The notes under the pieces were generated by a model. The model was given only the letters and a program-made list of their open reading frames with translations, was not told the DNA's origin and did not search any database. The translations under genes were made by a program, and so were the position numbers. From Fidelibacterota bacterium (GTDB taxonomy: Bacteria; Pseudomonadota; Alphaproteobacteria; Rhodospirillales; Rhodospirillaceae), in the NCBI GenBank assembly GCA_947472795.1, contig CANJBL010000004.1, positions 62,001 through 126,000 of the forward strand: a stretch of DNA of 64,000 nucleotides. Reading direction: 5' to 3'. The stretch's first letter is position 1, and each line of letters opens with the position of its first letter. Shown piece after piece: positions 42,005-49,073 of the stretch.

Positions 42005-43785
42005 AACGCGCCTTCCTTGAGAGCCATCATGGATTGACTGCCCGAGCGGATCACGGCGTCCAGAGAGATCGTTTGCGGCAGGACGCGTTGCATGAAGTAG
42101 CGGCCCACCAGGACCTTGGCGGCGGCGAAATCCGCGTCGTCGTTTGTCTTAAGCAAAGCCGCCTCAATCATCAAGACCCAGGCCCAGGCGAAAGCTGTAA
42201 GGCCAAACAGCTTTAAGTAGTCCACCGCGGCGGCGGGGCGCGCGTTGGGATCGGCTTTACCCGCTTCGGTCATCCACAGCGTGACGGATTTCAGACGTTC
42301 CACCCCTTCTTTCAGGGGACCGGTGAACTCGGCCATGTCATTGCGCCCATTGAGGCGGGCGAGCGTCTTGTCCACTTCATAGACCCAGCCTTTGAACAGG
42401 CGCCCCTCGTCGATGCCGAGCTTGCGGCCGACGAGATCGAGTGCCTGAATGGTGTTGGTGCCTTCGTAGATCTGGGTGATGCGCACATCGCGCACCAACT
42501 GTTCCATGCCGTGCTCGCGGATGTAGCCGTGACCGCCGAAAACCTGCAGGCAGGTATTGGCGATCTCGGAGCCGTAATCGGTACCGGACGCTTTGACGAT
42601 GGGAGTCATGAGGCCCACCATGTCGTCCGCGTGCTGGCGCGCAGCGGGGCTTGGATGCTTGTGTGAGATATCGACTTGCAGATGCGTCCAGACGGCGAGT
42701 GTGCGGCCCGCTTCGATGATGGCGCGCGAGAACATCAGCCGATTGCGGATATCGGGATGCACGATGATGGGATCGGCCGGCTTATCGGGGTACGCGGGCT
42801 TGTCGGCCGCACGGCTTTGCAGGCGGTCCTTTGCATACGCTGCCGCGCTTTGATAAGCGGTTTCGGCAGTACTGAAACCCTGACTGCCGACGAACAGGCG
42901 CTCCTTGTTCATCATCACGAACATGCCGGCGAGGCCCTTATGCGGCTGGCCCACGAGCCAGCCCGTGGCGCCGTCGAAGTTCATGACGCAAGTGACCGAG
43001 GCCTTCATGCCCATCTTGTGTTCGATGGAGCCCGGCGCAACGGCATTGCGCTTGCCGAGCGAGCCATCGGCGTTGGGCAGGAACTTGGGCACCAGAAACA
43101 TGGAGATGCCGCGGCTGCCTTCGGGGGCATCGGGCAGACGCGCGAGAACCAGGTGCGCGTGGTTTTCGGTCATGTCGTGCTCGCCGCCGGAGATGAAAAT
43201 CTTCGAGCCGGTGATGCTGTAGGTGCCGTCGCCATTGGGAACGGCTTTGGTGCGTAAGAGTCCGAGATCGGTACCGGCGTGTGCTTCGGTGAGGCACATG
43301 GTGCCCTGCCACAGACCACCAGCCAGCTTGGGGAGGTAGTAGCTTTTCTGTTCCGGCGTGCCGAGGTGCGTGAGGGCGAGAATGGTGCCTTGCGTCAGGC
43401 CGGGATAAAGCCCGAAGGAAAGATTGGCCGATCCGATCATTTCGGAAACCAAGTAATCGATAGTCTCAGGTAGGCCCTGCCCGCCGAATTCGGGATCAGC
43501 CGTCAGCCCGCACCAACCGCCTTCGGCATACTGGGCGTAAGCTTCCTTGAGACCTTTTGGTGTAGTGACCTTGCCGTCCTTGAACGTGCAGCCTTCCTGG
43601 TCGGCGGTCTGGTTCAGGGGAAAGAGCACGCCTTCGCAAAGCTTGGCGCATTCCGCGAGGATCGCGTCCATCAGATCGGCGGTGGAATCTGCAAAACCCG
43701 GCAGCGCCGTGAGTGTGTCGGCAGCCCCCAGCACGTCGTGCAGCACAAAACGCATCTCGCGCAGCGGAGCGGTATAGACCGTCAT
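42001..43785 (-). CDS. Acyl-CoA dehydrogenase, DmdC-like long form
   Basis: A flavoprotein of 594 residues that puts a trans-2 double bond into an acyl-CoA. The length and the N-terminal extension (TAPLREMRFVLHDVLG) match the 3-methylmercaptopropionyl-CoA dehydrogenase/FadE-like group. FAD and substrate contacts are seen in MCLTEAHAGTDLGLLRT and KIFISGGEHDM; the C-terminal IYEGTNTIQALDLVGRKL carries the likely catalytic Glu. True DmdC activity on DMSP products cannot be claimed from sequence; medium- or long-chain fatty acyl-CoA is equally possible. The ATG at 43785 is preferred over upstream in-frame codons. The AsmA gene is coupled to its stop. Confidence 0.9.
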   Translation of the reverse strand: MTVYTAPLREMRFVLHDVLGAADTLTALPGFADSTADLMDAILAECAKLCEGVLFPLNQTADQEGCTFKDGKVTTPKGLKEAYAQYAEGGWCGLTADPEFGGQGLPETIDYLVSEMIGSANLSFGLYPGLTQGTILALTHLGTPEQKSYYLPKLAGGLWQGTMCLTEAHAGTDLGLLRTKAVPNGDGTYSITGSKIFISGGEHDMTENHAHLVLARLPDAPEGSRGISMFLVPKFLPNADGSLGKRNAVAPGSIEHKMGMKASVTCVMNFDGATGWLVGQPHKGLAGMFVMMNKERLFVGSQGFSTAETAYQSAAAYAKDRLQSRAADKPAYPDKPADPIIVHPDIRNRLMFSRAIIEAGRTLAVWTHLQVDISHKHPSPAARQHADDMVGLMTPIVKASGTDYGSEIANTCLQVFGGHGYIREHGMEQLVRDVRITQIYEGTNTIQALDLVGRKLGIDEGRLFKGWVYEVDKTLARLNGRNDMAEFTGPLKEGVERLKSVTLWMTEAGKADPNARPAAAVDYLKLFGLTAFAWAWVLMIEAALLKTNDDADFAAAKVLVGRYFMQRVLPQTISLDAVIRSGSQSMMALKEGAF

Positions 43786-44098
43786 GGACAAACCCCCACA
43801 GAAACCTAAAGAGGCAACGCGGCCTCCCACCAGGCCGTGCGCGACAGGTTAAGCCATTGGGCGACTCCGTCAACTGCCGGACCGGGAGATTTGGCGGCTT
43901 AGGCGGCGATTACGTATCTGATTACACGCAATTTTTGGGCTTTGGGCCTGGGTTGCGGTTGTCCGTCCCAAACCACTCCTCTGGTTCTCCGCAGGCACCT
44001 TTAGCGCCCGTTGCATGGATTTTTTCAGGAGCCCTGCATCCATTGCAGTCCACCGGCGCATCTCTTTGCGTGAGACCCACTCACCAAGGAGAACCAAA
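43786..44098. other. Intergenic region before the sigma-factor operon
   Basis: About 310 bases between the divergent acyl-CoA dehydrogenase gene and the 53-residue protein. It contains TGCATGGAT at 44012 and ATCCATTGCA at 44038, an imperfect inverted repeat about 60-90 bases before the small gene, which might be an operator. I see no further gene. Confidence 0.35.
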
Positions 44099-44260
44099 AT
44101 GAACGATCTCACCACCACCGTTGTCACAATTGCGCAAATGCTTGCCGCCACCGCCATTCTGCTGTGCGGCATCGAGGCCGTACTGACGGAATTGCAGGTT
44201 AAGAAGCTGATTCAGCAACGCTTTATCAGCGACGAGCCTGTGTCCAAGCCTTCTCGGTAA
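44099..44260 (+). CDS. 53-residue membrane microprotein
   Basis: ATG at 44099 with a perfect AAGGAG seven bases upstream. One hydrophobic helix (VTIAQMLAATAILLCGIEAVL, about residues 9-28) and a basic cytosolic tail (VKKLIQQRF). No family is recognised. It is the first gene before the DUF6249 protein, ECF sigma factor and a small membrane protein on the same strand, so it may belong to that regulatory unit. The frame is open further upstream, but no ribosome site supports a longer form. Confidence 0.65.
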   Translation: MNDLTTTVVTIAQMLAATAILLCGIEAVLTELQVKKLIQQRFISDEPVSKPSR

Positions 44261-44344
44261 AAAAAATCGCACCCGATGCATCCAAAGGCATCCGGAGGCG
44301 CATCTCCATGTTTAAGATCACACCAGTAAAAGGGGAAGCCGACC

Positions 44345-44737
44345 ATGTTTCACGACCTATCCACCATGATCATCTCTATCTCGCCGTTTATCCTAACCGG
44401 CGTCGTCGTCGTCGCGGTTTTGTACTTCCGCTTTGCGCGCCGTCTGGAGACCGAAAAGACGATCCGTGCCGCCATCGACCGCGGACAGGAGCTGAGCCCC
44501 GAGCTGATCGAAAGGCTCTTGGCACCACAACGCTCAAGTCACAGGCCGGACCGGCTGAAAGTGTGGGGGGTCGTGTTGATATTCACCGGCCTGGGTCTTG
44601 CCGCCATGTGGGGTGTCACGTTCCTAACAGGGGGAGATTTCCCCGACGTGCTGGCACCGGCTGTGCTTGTTGGCCTTATCGGCGTGGGTTTGTGGGTAGC
44701 AGCCCGCCTCACGAAATCCGACCAACCCCAGGGCTAA
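44345..44737 (+). CDS. DUF6249-like membrane protein
   Basis: A 130-residue protein with three membrane helices (about 9-28, 72-90 and 105-123). Between the first two is a charged cytosolic stretch ending in ELSPELIERLLAP, a motif common to small membrane proteins encoded beside ECF sigma factors. AAGGGGAA stands before the ATG. Its stop is directly followed by the GTG of the sigma gene, so the two are cotranslated. Function is unknown; a role in sensing for the sigma factor is suggested by context only. Confidence 0.7.
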   Translation: MFHDLSTMIISISPFILTGVVVVAVLYFRFARRLETEKTIRAAIDRGQELSPELIERLLAPQRSSHRPDRLKVWGVVLIFTGLGLAAMWGVTFLTGGDFPDVLAPAVLVGLIGVGLWVAARLTKSDQPQG

Positions 44738-44738
44738 C

Positions 44739-45293
44739 GTGCCATCCGAGAGCAGGGTTACCCTCGTCACGCTCAGCGAGTCAGCGGTGGTGACCCTGGC
44801 GATGGCCGGCAACGACGCCGCTTTCAGCGAGTTGGTCGCGCGCCGGCAGAATATGGTGCGAAATCTTCTGCGCAGGCTGTCCCACGATAAAGCCTCGGCC
44901 GACGATCTGGCTCAGCAGGCTTTCGTTCAGGCTTGGAAAAACATCCGCTCCTTGCGCAGCGCTGAAGCCTTTGGCGGGTGGCTCCGGCGTATCGTCGTAC
45001 ACACCTGGCTGCAGGAAGCGCGCAAATCCCAGGTACAGACGGTTTCATTGGATGAGACGGAAATCCTACCTTCACAGAATTCATTCCCTGGCGTTCGCAT
45101 GGATCTCGAGCAGGCCTTGGCCCAGCTGAAGAACCCAGAGCGGGTTTGTGTCGTTTTGTCCTATAATGAAGGCCTGAGCCATGCTGAAATCGCCGAGACC
45201 ACGGGTTGGCCCCTGGGCACGGTGAAATCACACGTGGCGCGGGGTGCTTCGCGCTTAAGAGAATTATTGTCGGCGTACGGAGAGGGATCATGA
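44739..45293 (+). CDS. ECF-type RNA polymerase sigma factor
   Basis: A 184-residue sigma-70 family member with regions 2 and 4 only. Region 2 holds DDLAQQAFVQAWKNIRSL, which binds the -10 element and core enzyme; region 4 holds LSHAEIAETTGWPLGTVKSH, a helix-turn-helix for the -35. No region 3 or extension is present. The GTG start at 44739 follows the DUF6249 stop. Its own stop overlaps the next ATG by four bases (ATGA), the usual link to an anti-sigma factor. Confidence 0.9.
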   Translation: MPSESRVTLVTLSESAVVTLAMAGNDAAFSELVARRQNMVRNLLRRLSHDKASADDLAQQAFVQAWKNIRSLRSAEAFGGWLRRIVVHTWLQEARKSQVQTVSLDETEILPSQNSFPGVRMDLEQALAQLKNPERVCVVLSYNEGLSHAEIAETTGWPLGTVKSHVARGASRLRELLSAYGEGS

Positions 45294-45607
45294 GCGACGA
45301 CACGGATGCCACACTCAGGCGGGTCTTCGCGGAAAGTGCCGAAACTCTGGACTCTGCCGCGTTCACGGTTGAGGTGAATGCGCGTATCGGCCGCGAAAAA
45401 CGTCTGCGCCGTTTCGGGCTCGTTGCGGCCGCCGTGGCCGCTGGGTTGGGCGCTATGGCCGCGGCTCCGCTGGTAAGCGATACCATGCACACGATCAGCG
45501 TCGGATCGATGGCTCTTGCGAACTTCGGCGCGGGCGCCGTTGGACCTCTGGGCTGGTTGCTCGCCGCCGGCGCGAGTGTCTATGCCGTGGTATGGGTGCG
45601 GCCCTAA
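45290..45607 (+). CDS. Small membrane protein, probable anti-sigma factor
   Basis: A 105-residue protein translated in coupling with the ECF sigma gene. The first 45 residues are charged and helical (DDTDATLRRVFAESAETLDS, then FTVEVNARIGREKRLRRF), followed by two membrane segments (about 47-67 and 78-102). It lacks the HxxxCxxC zinc motif of ZAS anti-sigma factors. The role is inferred from gene order and from the cytosolic helix plus membrane layout; no sequence family is recognised. Confidence 0.65.
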   Translation: MSDDTDATLRRVFAESAETLDSAAFTVEVNARIGREKRLRRFGLVAAAVAAGLGAMAAAPLVSDTMHTISVGSMALANFGAGAVGPLGWLLAAGASVYAVVWVRP

Positions 45608-45628
45608 AGGTCCAATCCTAAAGGTCCA
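45603..45628 (+). repeat. 14-bp tandem duplication over the stop codon of the anti-sigma-like gene
   Basis: CCTAAAGGTCCA (with the TAA stop) at 45603-45614 is repeated exactly at 45617-45628. The second TAA is out of frame. The second unit also supplies the AAGG before the GTG of the amidase gene. Confidence 0.85.
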
Positions 45629-45630
45629 CT

Positions 45631-46383
45631 GTGGCACTGACGATGAAAGAGTTTCCCTCACCCAATTTCGGCCCGCGCAAGCCTGTCAACGGCGTTACGG
45701 GTGTGCGTCATCTCGTCGTGCATTACACGGGCATGCAGTCGTGCGCGCAGGCTTTGGAGCGGTTGTGCGATGCCAAGGCCGAAGTCAGCGCGCACTATCT
45801 CATCGACGAGGACGGCACGATCTATCGCATGGTCGATGAAAACATGCGGGCGTGGCATGCGGGTGTCAGTTTCTGGCACGGCCAGCGTGACATCAACAGC
45901 ACGTCGGTGGGCATCGAGATCGTCAACCCGGGGCACGAGTACGGTTACCGTGCCTTTCCCGACGTACAGATCGCGGCCTTTGCAGACCTCGCGCGCGAGA
46001 TCATGCAGCGCCACGGTATCACCGCGCAGGACGTGCTGGGTCATTCCGATGTTGCCCCGGGGCGCAAGACCGACCCAGGCGAGCTGTTCCCCTGGCAAAG
46101 TTTGGCGGCACGCGGCATCGGCCTCTGGCCCGAGGACAGCGTGACGCTGCCCGGCCATGTGGACATGACGGGCGCCCTGCGGCGGCTTTCAGATATCGGC
46201 TATGCCGTGCCCCTGACACCCGAGTTGGGCAGCGACATTCTGCCGGCGGAGTCCGGCATGACGGATGTGATCGCGGCCTTTCAGGGTCGTTACCGCCAGG
46301 CCCGCGCGGACGGTGTTCTGGACGGCGAGACCGCCAGCCGGATCGCCGCTGTGGCCGTGCGGTTTGCCGAGGCCAGAGGTTAA
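45631..46383 (+). CDS. N-acetylmuramoyl-L-alanine amidase, AmiD type
   Basis: A 250-residue zinc amidase that cuts the bond between muramic acid and the peptide. The Amidase_2 domain (about 20-160) has the zinc ligands in HLVVHYTGM and GHSDVAPGRKTDPG, and the motif AWHAGVSFW. The C-terminal 80 residues resemble a peptidoglycan-binding helical domain (IAAFQGRYRQARADGV). No signal peptide or lipobox is visible, so it may act in the cytosol on recycled muropeptides, like AmpD. Start GTG 45631; an ATG at 45643 is possible. rnpB follows. Confidence 0.9.
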   Translation: MALTMKEFPSPNFGPRKPVNGVTGVRHLVVHYTGMQSCAQALERLCDAKAEVSAHYLIDEDGTIYRMVDENMRAWHAGVSFWHGQRDINSTSVGIEIVNPGHEYGYRAFPDVQIAAFADLAREIMQRHGITAQDVLGHSDVAPGRKTDPGELFPWQSLAARGIGLWPEDSVTLPGHVDMTGALRRLSDIGYAVPLTPELGSDILPAESGMTDVIAAFQGRYRQARADGVLDGETASRIAAVAVRFAEARG

Positions 46384-46402
46384 CAGTCCCGTTCCCGGGG
46401 CC

Positions 46403-46431
46403 TTGACCGTGACGGGGTCCGCCCGCATTGT
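46403..46431 (+). promoter_or_regulatory. Likely rnpB promoter
   Basis: TTGACC at 46403-46408 and CATTGT at 46426-46431 are separated by 17 bases. The P1 helix of RNase P RNA begins seven bases downstream, the expected distance to the transcription start. The -10 match is modest. Confidence 0.5.
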
Positions 46432-46437
46432 CGGCCC

Positions 46438-46822
46438 GCGCCAGATGGCTGGATGACTGCTCTCGCAAGGGAGAGGAAAGTCCGGGCTCCACGGAAGCAA
46501 GGTGCCGGATAACGTCCGGCGGGGGTAACCCCAGGGAAAGTGCCACAGAAAACAAACCGCCGACTTTTGTCGGTAAGGGTGAAAAGGTGCGGTAAGAGCG
46601 CACCGCGTCTTTGGTAACAAAGGCGGCAGGGTAAACCCCACCTGGAGCAAGACCAAATAGGGACGGCCGTTCGAGTAACTTCGGTTATGTCGAAGAGCGG
46701 GTTTCCGTGCTGTCGTCCGGGTCGGTCGCGTCGAGGTGCGCAGCAATGCGCATCCCAGAGGAATGGTCATCCAATGGGCGAAAGCCCAGGGACAGAACCC
46801 GGCTTACAGGCCATCTGGCGCA
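46438..46822 (+). ncRNA. rnpB: RNase P RNA, bacterial type A
   Basis: Catalytic RNA that removes the 5' leader of tRNA precursors. The ends pair perfectly as P1 (GCGCCAGATGGC at 46438-46449 with GCCATCTGGCGC at 46810-46821). Core elements are in order: GAGGAAAGTCCGGGCTCC (46473-46490, P4/CR I), ACAGAAAACAAACCGCC, GGTGAAAAGGTGCGGTAAGA (P10-11 region), GGAGCAAGACCAAATAGG, AGAGGAATGGTCATCC (46757 on) and ACAGAACCCGGCTTACAG (CR V). Length is about 385 bases, normal for alphaproteobacteria. It lies on the same strand as the dcw cluster but ends at its own terminator. Confidence 0.97.
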
Positions 46823-46829
46823 TTTTTTC
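46810..46829 (+). terminator. rnpB terminator
   Basis: The 3' strand of the 12-bp P1 helix runs into ATTTTTTCC; P1 plus the run of six T serves as an intrinsic terminator. Confidence 0.7.
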
Positions 46830-47027
46830 CAATACAGCTGCCCTAAAATCAACACGGGTATTCCCCGAAATTGCCGCGCCCTTGGGTTATCCACAGGCTG
46901 GAGAGCCAATCACATAACATTCGTTCTTAAAGTGCCGTCTTAAGTCGACGGCCCCTTTGAGAACAAAGAGAGAACACAAAGGTGAGTGATTTCAAGGATT
47001 TACCATGAAAATGAGGGCCCTATCCCG
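46830..47027. other. Intergenic region between rnpB and the mraZ promoter
   Basis: About 200 bases. It contains GGTTATCCACAGGC (46883-46896 region), a single sequence resembling a DnaA box (TTATCCACA), and CCGTCTTAAGTCGACGG, a short imperfect palindrome. Neither is repeated, so I do not call an origin. No gene is seen. Confidence 0.4.
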
Positions 47028-47059
47028 TTGACACCCATGAATTCCCATGAGATACCATG
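47028..47059 (+). promoter_or_regulatory. mraZ (dcw) promoter with MraZ-type operator
   Basis: TTGACA (47028-47033) and GATACC (47051-47056) are 17 bases apart. Over the spacer and -10 lie three CCATG(A) repeats at 47035, 47045 and 47055, exactly 10 bases apart. On the other strand they read CATGG-N5-CATGG-N5-CATGG. E. coli MraZ binds TGGGN repeats separated by five bases in front of its own operon, so this looks like the same autorepression site. Confidence 0.7.
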
Positions 47060-47173
47060 AAAGTCTGGCTACAGCTTTCGTAAGCTTTTCCTAACGCCCT
47101 GGATTCAAAGGGAGGAATCGCAAGACGAGTGTCGCCAGACCCCAGGGGAATGGGCTGTGAGGGTTGCTCGGCT

Positions 47174-47617
47174 ATGAAAGCGTTCTTCGGAACCTTCATT
47201 AATAAGGTCGATGCCAAGGGGAGGGTTTCAATACCGGCCCCTTTTCGTGCTGTCCTGCAGGCGCGCGGATTAGCCAGTGTCGCCTTACACCCCTCGCTTT
47301 TCGAGACCTGCCTGGACGGTGCCGGCTTCGACCGCTTCGAAGACCTGGAGCGCCAAATCTCGGACTCCTTCACACCGACCGCCGGCAACGAAGCCGCCGA
47401 ACTGATCATGGGCGAACTGCGCGAGCTGCCGCTGGACGGCGACGGGCGCATCGTTCTGCCGGACGAATTCATCGCCAAGGCCAACCTCACGGATCAAGCT
47501 GCTTTCGTGGGCCAGGGCCGCAAGTTCCAGATATGGGAGCCGACGGCACTGGCGAACCTGAAGAAGGCAAAGCTGCAACGGGTAGCAGCCTCCATGAAGA
47601 CTGAGGGCCAGCCCTGA
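47174..47617 (+). CDS. mraZ: Transcriptional regulator MraZ
   Basis: First gene of the dcw cluster; a 147-residue protein with two AbrB-like swapped-hairpin half-domains that assembles into a ring and binds the repeats upstream of itself. The first half begins FFGTFINKVDAKGRVSIPAP, the second contains LDGDGRIVLPDEF. The ATG at 47174 gives the normal MKAFFG start with GAGGG about ten bases before; the frame is open to 47129, but the extra residues are not family-like. The stop overlaps the rsmH start (TGATG). Confidence 0.93.
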   Translation: MKAFFGTFINKVDAKGRVSIPAPFRAVLQARGLASVALHPSLFETCLDGAGFDRFEDLERQISDSFTPTAGNEAAELIMGELRELPLDGDGRIVLPDEFIAKANLTDQAAFVGQGRKFQIWEPTALANLKKAKLQRVAASMKTEGQP

Positions 47618-48621
47618 TGTGCGCCGCCTTCAGTACCGGTACCCCGACGCCCGATAATCCCGACCACATTCCCGTTCTCCTGACCGAAGTGATTCAGGCC
47701 CTCGCCCCTAAAGCGGAGGGCGTTTATCTCGACGGCACCTTTGGCGCCGGCGGCTACACGACCGCCATCTTGGAATCCGCACCCTGCGTGGTGTGGTGCA
47801 TCGACCGCGACCCCGAAACCCTGCAGCGCGGCGAAGCGCTGGCGGAGCGTTTTCCGGCGCGCGTCAACCTTGTGCAGGGGCGCTTCGGTGACATGGCCGA
47901 CCTGTTGGCAAGCCGCGGCATCACCGGTGTCGATGGCGTGGCGCTGGACCTTGGTGTGAGCTCCATGCAGATCGATGACCGTAGTCGCGGATTTTCGTTC
48001 CTGCGCGACGGCCCCTTGGACATGCGCATGGAAAAGAGCGGCCGCTCCGCCGCCGACGTGGTCAATACACTGTCGGAGAAGGAACTCTCCGACATCATCT
48101 TCACCTACGGCGAAGAGCGTCATGCCCGCCGTGTGGCCCGCGCCATCGTCGAGGCCCGCCGCGACCGCCCCTTCTCGCGCACACTGCGCCTGGCTGATGT
48201 GATCCGCGCCGAAGTGCGCCGCGCCCAGGACGGCATCGATCCCGCCACACGCACCTTTCAAGCGCTGCGTATCTATGTGAACGACGAACTGGGCGAACTG
48301 GAACGCGGCCTGCACGGCGCGGAGAAGATGCTGCGCCCCGGCGGCATCCTCGCCGTGGTGTCGTTCCATTCGCTCGAAGACCGCATCGTCAAGACTTTCC
48401 TGAAAGCACGCTCAGGCTCGGCCATACGCCCGTCGCGTCATACACCGGCCAGCCTGGGCGCGCCTACTGCCGCAGCGACATTCAAGCCGCTGTCACGCAG
48501 GCCCATCGGGCCCAGCGAGACAGAGATCGCCCACAACCCGCGCGCCCGCTCGGCGCGCCTGCGCATTGCCGAACGTACGTCGGCACCTTCGCTGACCACC
48601 GTGCAGGGAGGTTTGGCGTGA
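47617..48621 (+). CDS. rsmH: 16S rRNA m4C1402 N4-methyltransferase
   Basis: SAM-dependent methyltransferase (formerly MraW), 334 residues, that modifies C1402 in the decoding centre. The SAM site is GTFGAGGYTTAILE near residue 41, followed by CIDRDPETL and the LDLGVSSMQIDD motif; the C-terminal VSFHSLEDRIVKTFL and NPRARSARLRIAERT are typical. It overlaps mraZ by one base and ftsL by four. Confidence 0.96.
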   Translation: MCAAFSTGTPTPDNPDHIPVLLTEVIQALAPKAEGVYLDGTFGAGGYTTAILESAPCVVWCIDRDPETLQRGEALAERFPARVNLVQGRFGDMADLLASRGITGVDGVALDLGVSSMQIDDRSRGFSFLRDGPLDMRMEKSGRSAADVVNTLSEKELSDIIFTYGEERHARRVARAIVEARRDRPFSRTLRLADVIRAEVRRAQDGIDPATRTFQALRIYVNDELGELERGLHGAEKMLRPGGILAVVSFHSLEDRIVKTFLKARSGSAIRPSRHTPASLGAPTAAATFKPLSRRPIGPSETEIAHNPRARSARLRIAERTSAPSLTTVQGGLA

Positions 48622-49073
48622 GGGGGGTGTATTTCCTGTGGGGGGCTTTGGTGATGGGCGTCGGCGCCTCGCTCTTTCTGCTTAAATATAAAGTGCAGTC
48701 CCTGGAGCACGACCTGGTCGCCCGCCAGGAGCAGGTGGTGAAGGACCGCGCCGCCATCCGTGTCTTGCAGGCCGAGTGGACATATCTGAATGACCCGGAG
48801 CGCTTGCGTCGCCTCTCAGGTGAATACCTGGGCTTCGGCCCGCCGGCCCAGCGCAACATCGCCAACGTGGACGCCCTTCCCTTCCGCAAGGACGTGAACG
48901 CCCCGGCACAGGTCCAGCAGCCGACGGTCATCGCGCCGCTGGCACCGCAAGTGCATGCCGATGCGGCGCCGGAGCCCAATGCGCGCGTGGTGTTGTTCCA
49001 GCGCCTGCAGAACCTGTTGTTCCCGGCTTCCGCGGGTGCCGCGACCTTCCCTTCAAATAAGAAGGCGCACTGA
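48618..49073 (+). CDS. ftsL: Cell division protein FtsL
   Basis: A 151-residue bitopic divisome protein that links FtsQ and FtsB to FtsWI. A short N-terminus is followed by a membrane helix (about 3-22), then a periplasmic coiled coil (VQSLEHDLVARQEQVVKDRA) and the conserved LQAEWTYLNDPERLRRLS. The C-terminal 60 residues are a low-complexity Pro/Ala/Gln extension, longer than in E. coli FtsL but common in alphaproteobacteria. GTG start overlaps the rsmH stop (GTGA). Confidence 0.88.
   Translation: MRGVYFLWGALVMGVGASLFLLKYKVQSLEHDLVARQEQVVKDRAAIRVLQAEWTYLNDPERLRRLSGEYLGFGPPAQRNIANVDALPFRKDVNAPAQVQQPTVIAPLAPQVHADAAPEPNARVVLFQRLQNLLFPASAGAATFPSNKKAH

Noticed and set aside
46883-46896. TTATCCACA considered as a DnaA box of an origin
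   Set aside because: A single match without a cluster, AT-rich unwinding region or dnaA/dnaN neighbours.
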